In this document: piece after piece, positions 1-9,800 of the stretch
Layout: every line of letters starts with the position of its first letter
How positions within the stretch are numbered: the stretch's first letter is position 1
Source: Cellulomonas sp. KRMCY2
Lineage (GTDB): Bacteria > Actinomycetota > Actinomycetes > Actinomycetales > Cellulomonadaceae
Length of the DNA: 64,000 nt
Assembly: GCF_000526515.1 (NCBI RefSeq)
Contig: NZ_JAGF01000001.1
Span: 3,968,001 to 4,032,000, forward strand
Direction of reading: 5' to 3'
The notes under the pieces: model-generated
What the model was told of the DNA's origin: nothing
Database searches by the model: none
What the model saw: only the letters and a program-made list of their open reading frames with translations
Program-made: the position numbers and the translations under genes

Positions 1-267
1 GCGATCCGCACCGAGCTGCGCCGCCGCGGCGTCGTGGCGGTCATCCCCGAGCCACGCGACCAGCAAGGCAACCGCAAGCGCCGCGGGCGCCGCGGTGGAC
101 GACCGGTTACCTACGACCCCGTTCTCTACAAGGGCCGCAACGTCGTCGAACGCGCCTTCTGCCTGCTCAAGCAGTGGCGCGGGCTCGCCACCCGCTACGA
201 CAAGCACGCCATCAACTACCGCGGCGCCGTCATCCTGGCCGCCATCCTCACCTGGCTACGCACGTAG
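1..267 (+). CDS. IS5-like transposase, C-terminal fragment (cut by window edge)
   Basis: The frame is open from base 1 to the TAG at 265-267 (88 codons), so the N-terminus lies outside the window. The residues VVERAFCLLKQWRG followed by ATRYDK match the C-terminal DDE block of IS5-group transposases, where the E of VER is the third catalytic acidic residue. The preceding stretch is Arg/Gly-rich, as is usual just before this block. Such enzymes cut and join the ends of their insertion sequence. The ATG at 34 is only an internal Met. Whether the element is intact or a remnant cannot be told from here. A small lipoprotein gene on the other strand ends 41 bases further on. Confidence 0.85.
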   Translation, partial: AIRTELRRRGVVAVIPEPRDQQGNRKRRGRRGGRPVTYDPVLYKGRNVVERAFCLLKQWRGLATRYDKHAINYRGAVILAAILTWLRT

Positions 268-308
268 ACGCAGAGTCACCTGACGGTGGGCAGCCGTGGT
301 CTGCAGCA

Positions 309-650
309 TCAGTCCGACCGGGTCGTCACGGTGACGGCGCCCCCTGTGAGGGACCGGTCCAGGCAGCCCAAAACCCGGCGGACATCCTCCTCACGCGCCC
401 CACGTGTGAAGGTGGCCGTCGCACTGGAGGCGGGCATGTCGGCGGTCATCAACGCCTCTGCGACGGAGTCGTCCTCGAAACACCCGGCCCACTCGCCCTG
501 CGGGTAGCCGATGCCGACGACCCAGACGTCGTCCTCTCCGGCTTCCGGTATCTCCGCCGGCACCCCCGCCGCGCATCCAGCAAGGAGCGCCACCACAACC
601 ATCAGCGGGAGTCCGCCCGCAGCGGCGACCTGCCGACGTCTGGCACGCAT
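309..650 (-). CDS. Small secreted lipoprotein of unknown function
   Basis: This is a 113-residue protein with an Arg-rich N-terminus, a hydrophobic core and a lipobox LLAGC, with the acylated cysteine at residue 26. It should be exported and anchored to the outer face of the membrane, using Lgt (encoded in this window) and signal peptidase II. The remaining ~87 residues hold two cysteines (in AGCFEDD and VLGCLD) that could form a disulfide; no known domain is recognised. A GGGAGG ribosome binding site lies 5 bases before the ATG. Its end abuts the IS fragment, which could have disturbed downstream DNA. Function is unknown. Confidence 0.72.
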   Translation of the reverse strand: MRARRRQVAAAGGLPLMVVVALLAGCAAGVPAEIPEAGEDDVWVVGIGYPQGEWAGCFEDDSVAEALMTADMPASSATATFTRGAREEDVRRVLGCLDRSLTGGAVTVTTRSD

Positions 651-794
651 ACCTACCTCCCGCCCTCACAGCATCCATGTTGTCGAACGCCGTCCGCTTG
701 CAGCTACGCCACGCCGCACTTGGGAGACACGTCCTAGCCCGCCGAGCGGCTGCGGTCCGGGGATCGGCCAGGCCGCACCAGGGCCGACGTCCGG

Positions 795-1460
795 TCAGTT
801 CTTGACCTCGACGCCACCCATGATCGCCGTGATGTTGACCACGAGAACCGGGGCGTTGGGATCGGCCGGCACGACGGTCTTGTCCTCCCAGCCGCCGAGC
901 ACGGGCAGCCCGCCGGCCTGGACCCGCCAGGTCGGCGGCACCTTGATCTCGACGCCACCCCAGAAGACGAAGACCGAGACCTCCGCATGCTCGACGATGT
1001 CGGCCTGGCGCAGGTCCACGTCGATGCCGCCCATGATCGCGCTGAGGCTCCCGCCCCGGAAGTCCTGCGACGTCGTCCGGCGCTCGGACCCCCACCACAT
1101 CACCGCGGAGTTGATCATCTGCTCGTCGGTCCCGTGCGAGCCGAACCGGGTGATCAACGACAGACCGACCAGGATGATCGCGACGGGCCACAGGAGCTCC
1201 CAGACGTCGACCTCGACCAGGCCGAGGTTCGAGAGCATGAGGAAGGTCCCGACGGCGATCACCCCGACCGGACCGATCCACGCTCTCGGGGTGCCCAGCA
1301 GAGACGTGAAGCCGACCACGATGATCGCCATCGGCCACCAGGTGCCGAGGATCTCGCCGAGGCTCACGTCGACGATGTCGAGGGCCCCCAGCAGCGCGGC
1401 GACCCCGACCGCGACGATGAGGATGCCGAGGACGACCTGCTGCAGCGGGCGACGGTTCAT
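795..1460 (-). CDS. LiaF-like membrane protein (LiaI-LiaF-like TM region plus C-terminal beta domain)
   Basis: The start is taken at the ATG at 1458-1460 (MNRRPLQQ), giving 221 residues; a longer frame to 1544 would run into the divergent gene. Residues 8-105 form about four membrane segments. The rest is a Gly-rich beta-type domain with two similar motifs, SAIMGGIDVD and TAIMGGVEVK, typical of the LiaF/DUF5668 family whose relatives sense or modulate cell-envelope stress. A TAGCGT box lies 7 bases upstream of the ATG (1473-1468), so the mRNA is probably leaderless. No LiaRS kinase/regulator pair is adjacent, so a role in envelope stress is inference. Confidence 0.7.
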   Translation of the reverse strand: MNRRPLQQVVLGILIVAVGVAALLGALDIVDVSLGEILGTWWPMAIIVVGFTSLLGTPRAWIGPVGVIAVGTFLMLSNLGLVEVDVWELLWPVAIILVGLSLITRFGSHGTDEQMINSAVMWWGSERRTTSQDFRGGSLSAIMGGIDVDLRQADIVEHAEVSVFVFWGGVEIKVPPTWRVQAGGLPVLGGWEDKTVVPADPNAPVLVVNITAIMGGVEVKN

Positions 1461-1525
1461 GGTTGACACGCTAGAGCAGGGGCGCTGCCCTGTGGGGGCG
1501 GCGCACGGCTCCATAGACTCGTCGC
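1461..1525. promoter_or_regulatory. Divergent leaderless promoter region, LiaF-like / patatin genes
   Basis: This 65-base gap holds both promoters. On the minus strand TAGCGT (1473-1468) precedes the ATG at 1460 by 7 bases. On the plus strand TAGACT (1514-1519) precedes the GTG at 1526 by 6 bases. Neither gene has a Shine-Dalgarno sequence, so transcription should start at or within a base or two of the start codon. No good -35 hexamer is visible. Confidence 0.6.
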
Positions 1526-2389
1526 GTGACGAGCCCACGTCCACCGACCCGGACCGGCGGTACCGGGCCGGTCGCCTTCGTCCTCGGTGGCGGAGGTGTG
1601 CTCGGCGCCGCGGAGGTCGGCATGGTGCGCGCCCTGCTCGTGGCGGGCATCCGGCCGGACATCGTGGTCGGCACGTCCGTCGGGGCGATCAACGGTGCGA
1701 TGGTCGCGGCCGATCCCACCGTTCGGGTCACCGACCGGCTGGCTCGCCTGTGGTCCTCGCACAAGGCGCGCGAGGTCTACAGCGACACCGTGACGCGGCA
1801 GGTGCACCGGTTCGCGTCCCGCAGCCACCTGCTCTCCTCCGACCCGTTGCGCCGACTCCTCGAGCACTCGCTCGGTGGGAAGACCGACTTCGCCGACCTC
1901 GTCGTGCCGTTCCGGTGCTGCGCGGCGAGCATCGAGCGGGCCGCTGAGCACTGGTTCAGCGAGGGCCCGTTGGTCGACGCGGTGCTCGCATCGGCCGCAG
2001 TCCCCGGTCTGCTGCCGCCCGTCCGGATCGGCGACGAGCACTTCCTCGACGGTGGTCTGGTCAACTCGATCCCGATCAGCGAGGCCGTCGCGTGCGGGGC
2101 GACGACGATCTGGGTGCTGCACGTCGGCCGGCTCGAGCGACCGCTGACCCCGCCGCGCCGCGCCGTCGAGGTCGCCCAGGTCGCCTTCGAGGTCGCCCGT
2201 CGGCACCGCTTCGCCCGGGACGTCGCGTCGCTGCCGGACGGGATCGAGCTGCACGTCCTGCCGACCGGCGGCGGTCGCCCCGGCGACGACAAGGCCTGGG
2301 CCGTGCCCACCATGAAGGACGTCCGCGTGCGGATGACCCGCGCCTACGTGGCCTCGCGTGAGTACCTGGCGACGGCAGCGGTGCCCTGA
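1526..2389 (+). CDS. Patatin-like phospholipase family protein (RssA type)
   Basis: 287 residues, GTG start. The glycine-rich oxyanion loop GGGGV is at residues 21-25, the nucleophile Ser51 sits in GTSVG, and the second member of the Ser-Asp dyad is Asp175 in FLDGG. All catalytic elements of bacterial patatin-like lipases, which hydrolyse acyl esters of phospholipids, are therefore present. There is no signal peptide, so it should act at the cytoplasmic face. Its stop overlaps the start of the acyltransferase gene by one base (TGATG), implying translational coupling and perhaps a deacylation-reacylation role in lipid remodelling; the substrate is not known. Confidence 0.88.
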   Translation: MTSPRPPTRTGGTGPVAFVLGGGGVLGAAEVGMVRALLVAGIRPDIVVGTSVGAINGAMVAADPTVRVTDRLARLWSSHKAREVYSDTVTRQVHRFASRSHLLSSDPLRRLLEHSLGGKTDFADLVVPFRCCAASIERAAEHWFSEGPLVDAVLASAAVPGLLPPVRIGDEHFLDGGLVNSIPISEAVACGATTIWVLHVGRLERPLTPPRRAVEVAQVAFEVARRHRFARDVASLPDGIELHVLPTGGGRPGDDKAWAVPTMKDVRVRMTRAYVASREYLATAAVP

Positions 2390-3432
2390 TGCCACTGCCT
2401 CCGTTGTGGATCCGCCGCCTGGTCAGCGGCCCGCTGCTCGTCCTGCTCACCGCGCTGCTCGTGGCGACCCTGCCGCTCTGGCTGATCATCGCGGCGGCGG
2501 CCTCGCCCCTCGTCAAGGGCTGGCTCCGGCCGCTCCGGCTGGTGTGGATGTGCACGGTGTACCTGGTCTGGGACGCCACCGCCCTGGTCGCCCTCTTCGT
2601 GCTCTGGGTCGCCTCCGGACTCGGTCGGCAGATCCACACGAGCCGGTTCATCCGGGCCCACTACCTGTTGACCGGCTGGTTCCTGCGGGTCCTGTTCCAC
2701 CAGGTGCGCTGGGCAGTGAAGCTCCGCATCGACGTCGTCGGGGAGCTGCTCGACTCCGCCGCACCCGACCGCCCGGTGATCGTCGCGAGCTGGCACGCCG
2801 GCCCGGGCGACTCGTTCGTCCTCATCCACGCCCTGATCAACTGGTTCGCGCGGGAACCGCGGATCGTCCTCAAGTCGACGCTGCAGTGGGACCCGGCGGT
2901 CGACGTGATGCTCAACCGGCCGCCGAACACCTTCATCGCCCCGGCGACGCCATGGTCACGCAGCAGGCCGCGCGCCGTACGCCCGTGGAGCCACGAGGTG
3001 GCAGCCCTCGCCGCCGGCCTCGACGGCAACGACGCCCTGGTCATCTTCCCGGAGGGCGGCAACTTCTCCCCGCACCGCCGGCGCCGGGCCATCGAACGGC
3101 TGCGCGCCGCAGGTCTGCACCGGATGGCGGACCGCGCGGAGGCGATGCGGCACGTCATCGCGCCCCGTCCCGGTGGGCTGCTCGCAGCGATCGACGCCGC
3201 CCCCGACGCCGGTGTGGTCTTCATCGCGCACACCGGGCTCGAGCGGATGGTCACCGTCGGCGACGTGTGGCGTGAGCTCCCGATGGACAAGCGCATCGTC
3301 ATGCGGCACTGGTTCGTCCCGCCGCAGGAGATCCCGACCGACCGGGAGGAGCGGATCGAGTGGCTCTACGAGTGGTGGGCCCGGATCGACGCGTGGATCG
3401 GCGAGAACCAGCCGATCGACGTCGGCCGGTGA
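2389..3432 (+). CDS. Membrane-associated PlsC-like acyltransferase
   Basis: 347 residues. Two hydrophobic segments at about 11-36 and 50-77 anchor the protein. The acyltransferase motif HX4D is present as H136-AGPG-D141, and a second block reads FPEGGNFSPHRR, equivalent to the phosphate-binding FPEG motif of 1-acylglycerol-3-phosphate acyltransferases. Family members transfer acyl chains from acyl-CoA or acyl-ACP to lysophospholipids or related alcohols at the membrane. It is longer than typical PlsC (about 240 residues) because of the N-terminal membrane region. It is coupled to the patatin gene upstream and followed 13 bases later by acylphosphatase. The exact acceptor is unknown. Confidence 0.82.
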   Translation: MPLPPLWIRRLVSGPLLVLLTALLVATLPLWLIIAAAASPLVKGWLRPLRLVWMCTVYLVWDATALVALFVLWVASGLGRQIHTSRFIRAHYLLTGWFLRVLFHQVRWAVKLRIDVVGELLDSAAPDRPVIVASWHAGPGDSFVLIHALINWFAREPRIVLKSTLQWDPAVDVMLNRPPNTFIAPATPWSRSRPRAVRPWSHEVAALAAGLDGNDALVIFPEGGNFSPHRRRRAIERLRAAGLHRMADRAEAMRHVIAPRPGGLLAAIDAAPDAGVVFIAHTGLERMVTVGDVWRELPMDKRIVMRHWFVPPQEIPTDREERIEWLYEWWARIDAWIGENQPIDVGR

Positions 3433-3445
3433 TCGGAGGCGTGCC

Positions 3446-3724
3446 ATGACCGGCGACCGGACCGTCCGGCTCGTCGCCGAGGTACGGGGCCTGGTCCAGG
3501 GAGTCGGATTCCGATGGTGGACCCGGTCCGTCCTGGTGGAGCTGGGTCTGACGGGTTCGGCCACCAACATGTCCGACGGGACCGTGCTGATCGACGCACG
3601 CGGCGATCGGGCGGCGCTCGAGGAGCTGCTGACCCGGCTGCGCAGCGGGCGGGCGCCGGGCAGGGTCACCGACGTCGCCGAGACCTGGGAGGCCCAGGGT
3701 CCCGACCCAGGAGCCGGTGCCTGA
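3446..3724 (+). CDS. acyP: Acylphosphatase
   Basis: 92 residues. The start is the ATG at 3446, chosen because GGAGG (3435-3439) lies 6 bases upstream and because the family is 90-100 residues long. The active-site motif GLVQGVGFR places the phosphate-binding Arg at residue 23 and the water-orienting Asn at residue 41 (SATNMSDG), exactly the family positions. It hydrolyses carboxyl-phosphate bonds such as acyl-phosphates and 1,3-bisphosphoglycerate in the cytosol. It is the last gene of the patatin-acyltransferase-acyP unit and converges on pyk across a strong hairpin. Confidence 0.93.
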   Translation: MTGDRTVRLVAEVRGLVQGVGFRWWTRSVLVELGLTGSATNMSDGTVLIDARGDRAALEELLTRLRSGRAPGRVTDVAETWEAQGPDPGAGA

Positions 3725-3778
3725 TCTCCCGACCGGGTCGGCCGCCGGTCGACCACCAGGACGACCGGCGGGACAAGG

Positions 3779-3808
3779 ACGGGCCCCGGGATGACTCCCG
3801 GGGCCCGT
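3779..3808. terminator. Bidirectional hairpin between acyP and pyk
   Basis: A perfect 12-bp stem (ACGGGCCCCGGG paired with CCCGGGGCCCGT) encloses the 6-base loop ATGACT. It lies between the convergent ends of acyP and pyk. No U-tract follows on either strand, as is common in high-GC actinobacteria, so it would act as a strong hairpin for both directions. Confidence 0.8.
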
Positions 3809-3830
3809 CTCCGACGTCACGACCCTGCTG

Positions 3831-5258
3831 TCAGGGGCGAACCTCGATCTCGGTGCCGATCTTGTGCACCAGGAGCGAGTTGGTCGTCCCGGGGACACCG
3901 ACCGGCGCGCCGAAGACGATCACCACGAGGTCGCCGTCCTCGGCCAGGCCGTTGGCGCGCAGGGTCTGGTCCACCTGGACGACCATCGCGTCGGTGTGCG
4001 GGACCGTCGGCACCTCGTACGTCTGCACACCCCAGGAGAGCGCGAGCATGTTGCGCGTCTGCGGGATGGGCGTGAACGCGAGCAGCGGGATCGAGGACCG
4101 CAGACGCGAGACCCGGCGAGCCGAGTCACCGCTCTGCGTGAAGGTCACCAGGTACTTGACCCCGAGCGTCTCGCCCACCTCGGCCGCGGCACGCGTGATC
4201 GAGCCACCACGCGTCTGCGGGCTCCAGCCGAGGGGCGCCATGCGCTCCCGGCCGTGCTCCTCGGTGTTCTCGATGATCCGCGCCATCGTGCGGACGCACT
4301 CGATCGGGTAGTCGCCGACGCTGGTCTCGCCGGAGAGCATGACCGCGTCCGCACCGTCGAGCACGGCGTTCGCGCAGTCGGAGGCCTCGGCCCGCGTCGG
4401 ACGCGGGCTCGAGATCATCGACTCCAGGACCTGGGTCGCGACGATGACCGGCTTGGCCGACCGACGGGCGAGCTCGATCGCGCGCTTCTGGACGATCGGC
4501 ACCTGCTCGAGCGGCAGCTCGACGCCGAGGTCGCCGCGGGCGACCATGATGCCGTCGAACGCGTCGATGATCTCGACCAGGTTGTCGACACCCTGCGGCT
4601 TCTCGATCTTGGCGATGACCGGGACGACGCGCCCCTCCTCGTCCATGATCCGGCGGACGTCGTCGTAGTCCGCCGCGCTGCGCACGAACGACAGCGCGAT
4701 GATGTCGGCGCCGATCCGCAGCGCCCAGCGGAGGTCGTCCTCGTCCTTGACCGACATCGCCGGCACGTTGACCGCGACACCCGGAAGGTTCAGGCCCTTG
4801 TTGTTCGAGACCGGCCCGGCGACCTCGACCCGGGTGATGACGCGCTCGCCCTCGACCGCGGTGATCCGGACGGCCACCCGGCCGTCGTCGATCAGGATCT
4901 GGTCGCCGACCTTGGCGTCGCCCGGCAGACCCTTGTACGTGGTCGACACGAGCTCCTTGGTGCCCGGGACGTCCTCGGTCGTGATGGTGAAGATGTCGCC
5001 CTCGGCGAGCTCGACCTTCTCCTCGACGAACCGGCCGAGCCGGATCTTGGGGCCCTGCAGGTCGACCAGGACGGCGACGGCGCGGCCGGAGGCCTTCGCC
5101 GCGGCGCGCACGTTGTTGTAGACGGCCTCGTGGACCTTCGTGTCGCCGTGGCTGCGGTTCAGTCGCGCGACGTCCATACCGGCGTCAACGAGCGCCTGGA
5201 TCTGCTCGGGGGACTCCGTGGCGGGTCCGATGGTGCACACAATCTTCGCTCTACGCAT
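3831..5258 (-). CDS. pyk: Pyruvate kinase
   Basis: 475 residues, the usual length for bacterial pyruvate kinase. It converts phosphoenolpyruvate and ADP to pyruvate and ATP in the last step of glycolysis. The N-terminus KIVCTIGPA, substrate-binding ARLNRSHG, catalytic Lys in IAKIEKPQG, metal-binding MVARGDLGVELP and the MLSGETSVGDYP block are all intact, followed by the C-terminal regulatory domain (about 350-475). It stands alone, with its own promoter: TAGGCT at 5270-5265 ends 6 bases before the ATG and there is no ribosome binding site, so the transcript is likely leaderless. Confidence 0.97.
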   Translation of the reverse strand: MRRAKIVCTIGPATESPEQIQALVDAGMDVARLNRSHGDTKVHEAVYNNVRAAAKASGRAVAVLVDLQGPKIRLGRFVEEKVELAEGDIFTITTEDVPGTKELVSTTYKGLPGDAKVGDQILIDDGRVAVRITAVEGERVITRVEVAGPVSNNKGLNLPGVAVNVPAMSVKDEDDLRWALRIGADIIALSFVRSAADYDDVRRIMDEEGRVVPVIAKIEKPQGVDNLVEIIDAFDGIMVARGDLGVELPLEQVPIVQKRAIELARRSAKPVIVATQVLESMISSPRPTRAEASDCANAVLDGADAVMLSGETSVGDYPIECVRTMARIIENTEEHGRERMAPLGWSPQTRGGSITRAAAEVGETLGVKYLVTFTQSGDSARRVSRLRSSIPLLAFTPIPQTRNMLALSWGVQTYEVPTVPHTDAMVVQVDQTLRANGLAEDGDLVVIVFGAPVGVPGTTNSLLVHKIGTEIEVRP

Positions 5259-5270
5259 GTCTCTAGCCTA
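5259..5270 (-). promoter_or_regulatory. -10 box of a leaderless pyk promoter
   Basis: TAGGCT (5270-5265) is followed by the 6 bases AGAGAC and then the pyk ATG. With the usual 6-7 base -10 to start distance, transcription begins at the A of the ATG. The same box and spacing precede mshC at 44903-44908. Confidence 0.6.
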
Positions 5271-5370
5271 TGTCCTTGCTTCTGGGACCTTCCGGCCCGT
5301 CCCTACCTTGTGGCCCCGGTATGGGGCCGGGCACCTTCCTTGCGCACACACGGTGAATCTCACCCGCGGC

Positions 5371-5387
5371 GGGCGGTCGGACCGTCC
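5371..5387 (-). terminator. Possible weak hairpin after gltD
   Basis: GGGCGGT and ACCGTCC can pair as a 7-bp stem with one G-U wobble around a 3-base loop, 18 bases after the gltD stop codon. No U-tract follows. It is the only hairpin candidate in the gltD-pyk gap. Confidence 0.3.
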
Positions 5388-5404
5388 GTCCGCGTCGCCC
5401 TGGG

Positions 5405-6880
5405 TCAGGGACGCATCGCCCTGGTGCTGGGCGCGACCGGCACCGGCAGCTCGGTGCCGCCACGCAGGTATGCGTCGACGCCTGCTGCAGCCGCACGGCC
5501 CTCGGCGATCGCCCACACGACGAGCGACTGCCCGCGTCCGGCGTCCCCGGCCACGAACACACCGGGGACCGAGCTGGCGTAGTCCTCACCGCGGGCGATC
5601 CAGCCCTGCCCGGTCAGGTCCGCCCCGGTCTGCTCGACGAGCGAGTCCGTCTCCGGGCCGATGAAGCCCATGGCGAGCAGGACGAGGTCGACCGGGATCT
5701 CCTGCTCCGAACCCTCGGTCGGCACCAGCCGGCCGTCGGGCAGCTGGGTGGTCGCGGCGAACCGCAGGGCACGCACCTGCCCGGCATCGTCCCCCACCAG
5801 GCTGACGGTCGAGGCGAGATACGTGCGCTCGCCGCCCTCCTCGTGGGAGCTCGTCACCTTGAACAGCATCGGGTAGGTCGGCCACGGCTGGTTCCCGGGC
5901 CGGTCGAGCGGCGGCTGCGGGCCGATCTCCAGACTCGTCACGGACGCCGCCTGCTGCCGCAGCGAGGTGCCGACGCAGTCCGAGCCGGTGTCGCCGCCGC
6001 CGATGACCACCACGTGCTTGCCGGTCGCCAGGACCTGGTCGGGGACGTCGTCGCCGGCCTGGACCTGGTTGGACTGACGCAGGAACGGCACGGCCGGGTA
6101 CACCCCGCCGAGGTCCGCCCCCGGCACCGTGAGACGACGCGGGACGGTCGAGCCGATGGCCACGACCACCGCGTCGTACCGTGCCCGCAGCTCCGTCCAG
6201 GTGATGTCCTTGCCGACCTCGACGCCGGGACGGAAGCGCGTGCCCTCGGCCTCCATCTGTGCGATCCGCCGGTCGATGTGGTGCTTCTCGAGCTTGAAGT
6301 CGGGTACGCCGTAGCGCAGCAGGCCGCCGATGCGGTCCGCGCGCTCGTAGACCGCGACGGTGTGCCCGGCCCGGGTGAGCTGCTGGGCTGCGGCGAGACC
6401 CGCCGGGCCCGAACCGACCACCGCAACCGTGTTCCCGGTCAGGTAGTGCGGCACCTGAGGGGTGACCAGGCCACGCGCGAACGCCTCGTCGGCGATCGAG
6501 ACCTCGATGTTCTTGATCGTGACGGCGGGCTGGTTGATGCCCAGGACGCAGGACGTCTCGCAGGGTGCCGGGCAGATCCGGCCGGTGAACTCCGGGAAGT
6601 TGTTCGTCGCGTGCAGCCGGTCGCTGGCCTCGGCCCACTGGTCGCGCCAGACGAGGTCGTTCCACTCCGGGATGAGGTTGCCCAACGGGCAGCCCTGGTG
6701 GCAGAACGGGATGCCGCAGTCCATGCAGCGCCCGGCCTGGTGGTGCAGCCGGACCAGGTTGGCCTCGGTGCCCTTGAGCTCCTCCTCGACCTCGCGCCAG
6801 TCCATCAGTCGCACCGGGACCGGGCGGCTGGGCGGCAGCTCACGGTCACGGACCTTCAGGAAGCCACGGATGTCAGCCAC
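5405..6880 (-). CDS. gltD: Glutamate synthase (NADPH) small subunit
   Basis: 491 residues from the GTG at 6880, which overlaps the gltB stop by 8 bases and is preceded by GGAGG. It supplies electrons from NADPH to GltB. The N-terminal cysteine clusters ([13 protein letters not shown] near residue 50 and [10 protein letters not shown] near 105) bind 4Fe-4S centres. Two dinucleotide folds follow: FAD at [14 protein letters not shown] and NADPH at [13 protein letters not shown]. The C-terminal [13 protein letters not shown] motif closes the FAD site. Length and domain order are typical. Confidence 0.97.
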   Translation of the reverse strand: MADIRGFLKVRDRELPPSRPVPVRLMDWREVEEELKGTEANLVRLHHQAGRCMDCGIPFCHQGCPLGNLIPEWNDLVWRDQWAEASDRLHATNNFPEFTGRICPAPCETSCVLGINQPAVTIKNIEVSIADEAFARGLVTPQVPHYLTGNTVAVVGSGPAGLAAAQQLTRAGHTVAVYERADRIGGLLRYGVPDFKLEKHHIDRRIAQMEAEGTRFRPGVEVGKDITWTELRARYDAVVVAIGSTVPRRLTVPGADLGGVYPAVPFLRQSNQVQAGDDVPDQVLATGKHVVVIGGGDTGSDCVGTSLRQQAASVTSLEIGPQPPLDRPGNQPWPTYPMLFKVTSSHEEGGERTYLASTVSLVGDDAGQVRALRFAATTQLPDGRLVPTEGSEQEIPVDLVLLAMGFIGPETDSLVEQTGADLTGQGWIARGEDYASSVPGVFVAGDAGRGQSLVVWAIAEGRAAAAGVDAYLRGGTELPVPVAPSTRAMRP

Positions 6881-9800
6881 GGGACACCTCCAGGATGTGG
6901 GCCCACACACCGGGTGCGGACGGGTCGAGGCCCTGCTCCCGCGCGGACGAGAGCGTGCTGAGCATCCGCTCGTACTCGACCGGGACCACGCGGGTGAACC
7001 GGTCCAGCACAGCGGGCAGGTCGGCGAGGAGCTCGGCCGCACGGGGCGAACCGGTCTCCGTGTGGTGGTCGGCGAGCAGCCGCTCGACGATCGCGACGTC
7101 GGCCTGCTCCAGCGGCCTCAGCACCAGCTCGCCGGAGGCCAGGCCGGGCTTGTTGACCGCCTCGGGCCGCAGGTCCAGGACGTACGCCTGCCCGCCGGAC
7201 ATCCCGGCACCGAAGTTGCGGCCGGTCCGGCCCAGCACCAGGACCGTGCCACCGGTCATGTACTCGCACCCGTGGTCACCGACGCCCTCGACGACCAGGG
7301 TCGCGCCCGAGTTGCGGACCGCGAACCGCTCCCCCACGACCCCGCGGAGGTAGATCTCGCCCGACGTCGCACCGTAGCCGACGACGTTGCCGGCGATCAC
7401 GTCCCGGTCGCCGCACAGGACTGCCGCCCGGTCGGGGCGCACGATGACGCGCCCGCCGGACAGCCCCTTGCCGAGGTAGTCGTTCGCGTCCCCGAACAGG
7501 CGCAGGGTGATCCCGCGCGGCAGGAACGCGCCGAGCGACTGCCCGGCCGACCCGGTCAGGGTGACGTCGATCGTGCCGTCGGCGAGGCCTTCGCCGCCGT
7601 ACCGCTTGGTCACCTCGTGGCCGAGCATCGTGCCCACCGTGCGGTTGACGTTGCGTACCGGCAGGGCGATCCGGACCGGCTCGCGCCGCTCGAGGGCGGC
7701 GGCAGAGAGCTCGATGAGCCGGTTGTCCAGGGCCTTGGCCAGGCCGTGGTCCTGAGGTGTGGTGTGCCGGAGCGAGGAACCGGGGACCGGCTCGGGACGA
7801 GCCAGCACCGGGCCGAGGTCGAGACCGACCGCCTTCCAGTGGTCGATCGCCGCGCGGGTGTCGAGCGACTCGACATGGCCGATCGCCTCCTCGATGCTCC
7901 GGAACCCGAGCGAGGCGAGGTACTCGCGCACCTCGGTGGCGATGTACTCGAAGAACGTCTCGACGAACTCCGGCTTGCCGGTGAAGCGCGCCCGGAGCTC
8001 GGGGTTCTGCGTCGCGACTCCCACCGGGCAGGTGTCGAGGTGACAGACCCGCATCATCACGCACCCGCTGACCACGAGCGGGGCGGTCGCGAAGCCGAAC
8101 TCCTCGGCGCCGAGCAGCGCGCCGATCACGACATCCCGGCCGGTCTTGAGCTGACCGTCGACCTGGACCACGATGCGGTCACGCAGGTTGTTGAGCACCA
8201 GCGTCTGCTGAGCCTCGGCCAGGCCGATCTCCCACGGCGTGCCGGCGTGCTTGAGGGAGGTCAGCGGACTGGCGCCCGTCCCGCCGTCGTGCCCGGAGAT
8301 CAGCACGACGTCCGCGTGCGCCTTGGACACACCTGCAGCCACAGTGCCGACACCGAACTCGCTGACCAGCTTGACGTGCACGCGGGCCTCGGGGTTGGCG
8401 TTCTTGAGGTCGTGGATGAGCTGGGCGATGTCCTCGATCGAGTAGATGTCGTGGTGCGGGGGCGGTGAGATCAGCCCGACGCCGGGAGTCGAGTGGCGGG
8501 TCCGCGCGATCCACGGGTACACCTTGCCGCCGGGCAGCTGGCCACCCTCACCGGGCTTGGCCCCCTGCGCCATCTTGATCTGCAGGTCCGTCGCCGAGGT
8601 CAGGTAGTCCGACGTCACACCGAAGCGGCCCGAGGCGATCTGCTTGATCGCGCTGCGTCGCTGCGGGTCGTGCAGGCGTTCCGGGTCCTCGCCGCCCTCA
8701 CCGGTGTTGGACCGGGCGCCCAGCCGGTTCATCGCGATCGCGAGGGTCTCGTGGGCCTCCATCGAGATCGAGCCGTAGGACATCGCGCCGGTGCTGAACC
8801 GCTTGATGATGTCGCCGATCGGCTCGACCTCGTCGAGCGGCACCGGCGGACGGACGCCGTCGGCGAAGGTCATCAGGCCGCGAAGGGTCATCAGCCGCGC
8901 GGCCTGGTCGTCGACGCGTCGGGTGTACTGACGGAAGACGTCGAGCTGGCGGGTCCGGGTCGAGTGCTGCAGCCGGAAGACTGTCTCCGGGTCGAAGAGG
9001 TGCTCGGCACCGTCGCGGCGCCACTGGTACTCACCGCCGACGTTCAGCCGGCGATGCGCCTGCGGGTTCCCACTCGTCGGGTACGCGTCGGCGTGCCGGA
9101 GGGCGACCTCCGCGGCGATGACGTCCAGGCCCACCCCGCCGAGCCGGCTGGTGGTGCCGGTGAAGTACCGGTCCACGACGTCATGGGCCAGACCGAGCGC
9201 CTCGAAGACCTGGGCGCCGCGGTAGGACATGATCGTCGAGATGCCCATCTTGCTCATGATCTTGAGCACGCCCTTGCCGAGAGCCTTGATCAGGTTGGCG
9301 ACGGCCTTCTCCGGGCTGATCTCCCGCAGCGAGCCGTCGCGGGCCAGACCCTCGACGGTCTCCATCGCCAGGTACGGGTTGACGGCGGCCGCACCGAAGC
9401 CGATCAGCAGCGCCACGTGGTGCACCTCGCGGACATCACCGGCCTCCACGACGAGGCTGACCCGGGTCCGGGTGTGCCGCCGCAGCAGGTGGTGGTGCAC
9501 GGCGCTGGCCAGCAGCAACGAAGGGATCGGTGCGGCATCCGCATCCGAGTCCCGGTCGGAGAGCACGATGAAGCTCACGCCGTCGTCGACCGCCTGGTCG
9601 ACCTGCGCGAAGATCTCCTCGAGGCGGGCCTCGAGGGCCTCGTGCCCGCCGTCGACCTTGTACAGCCCGCGCACCGTCATCGAGCTGAAGACCCCGGCGA
9701 GGGCCGGGTCGCGGTCGATCCGGACGATCTTGGCCAGCTGGTCGTTGTCGAGCACCGGGAAGGACAGGACGAGCTTGCGGGCGTGGTCGGGGATGTCGGC

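Noticed and set aside
3864-5582. A 572-codon open frame on the plus strand opposite pyk
   Set aside because: Its protein is made of Arg/Asp/Leu/Val-rich sequence expected from the opposite strand of a GC-rich gene; pyk on the minus strand has full family motifs.
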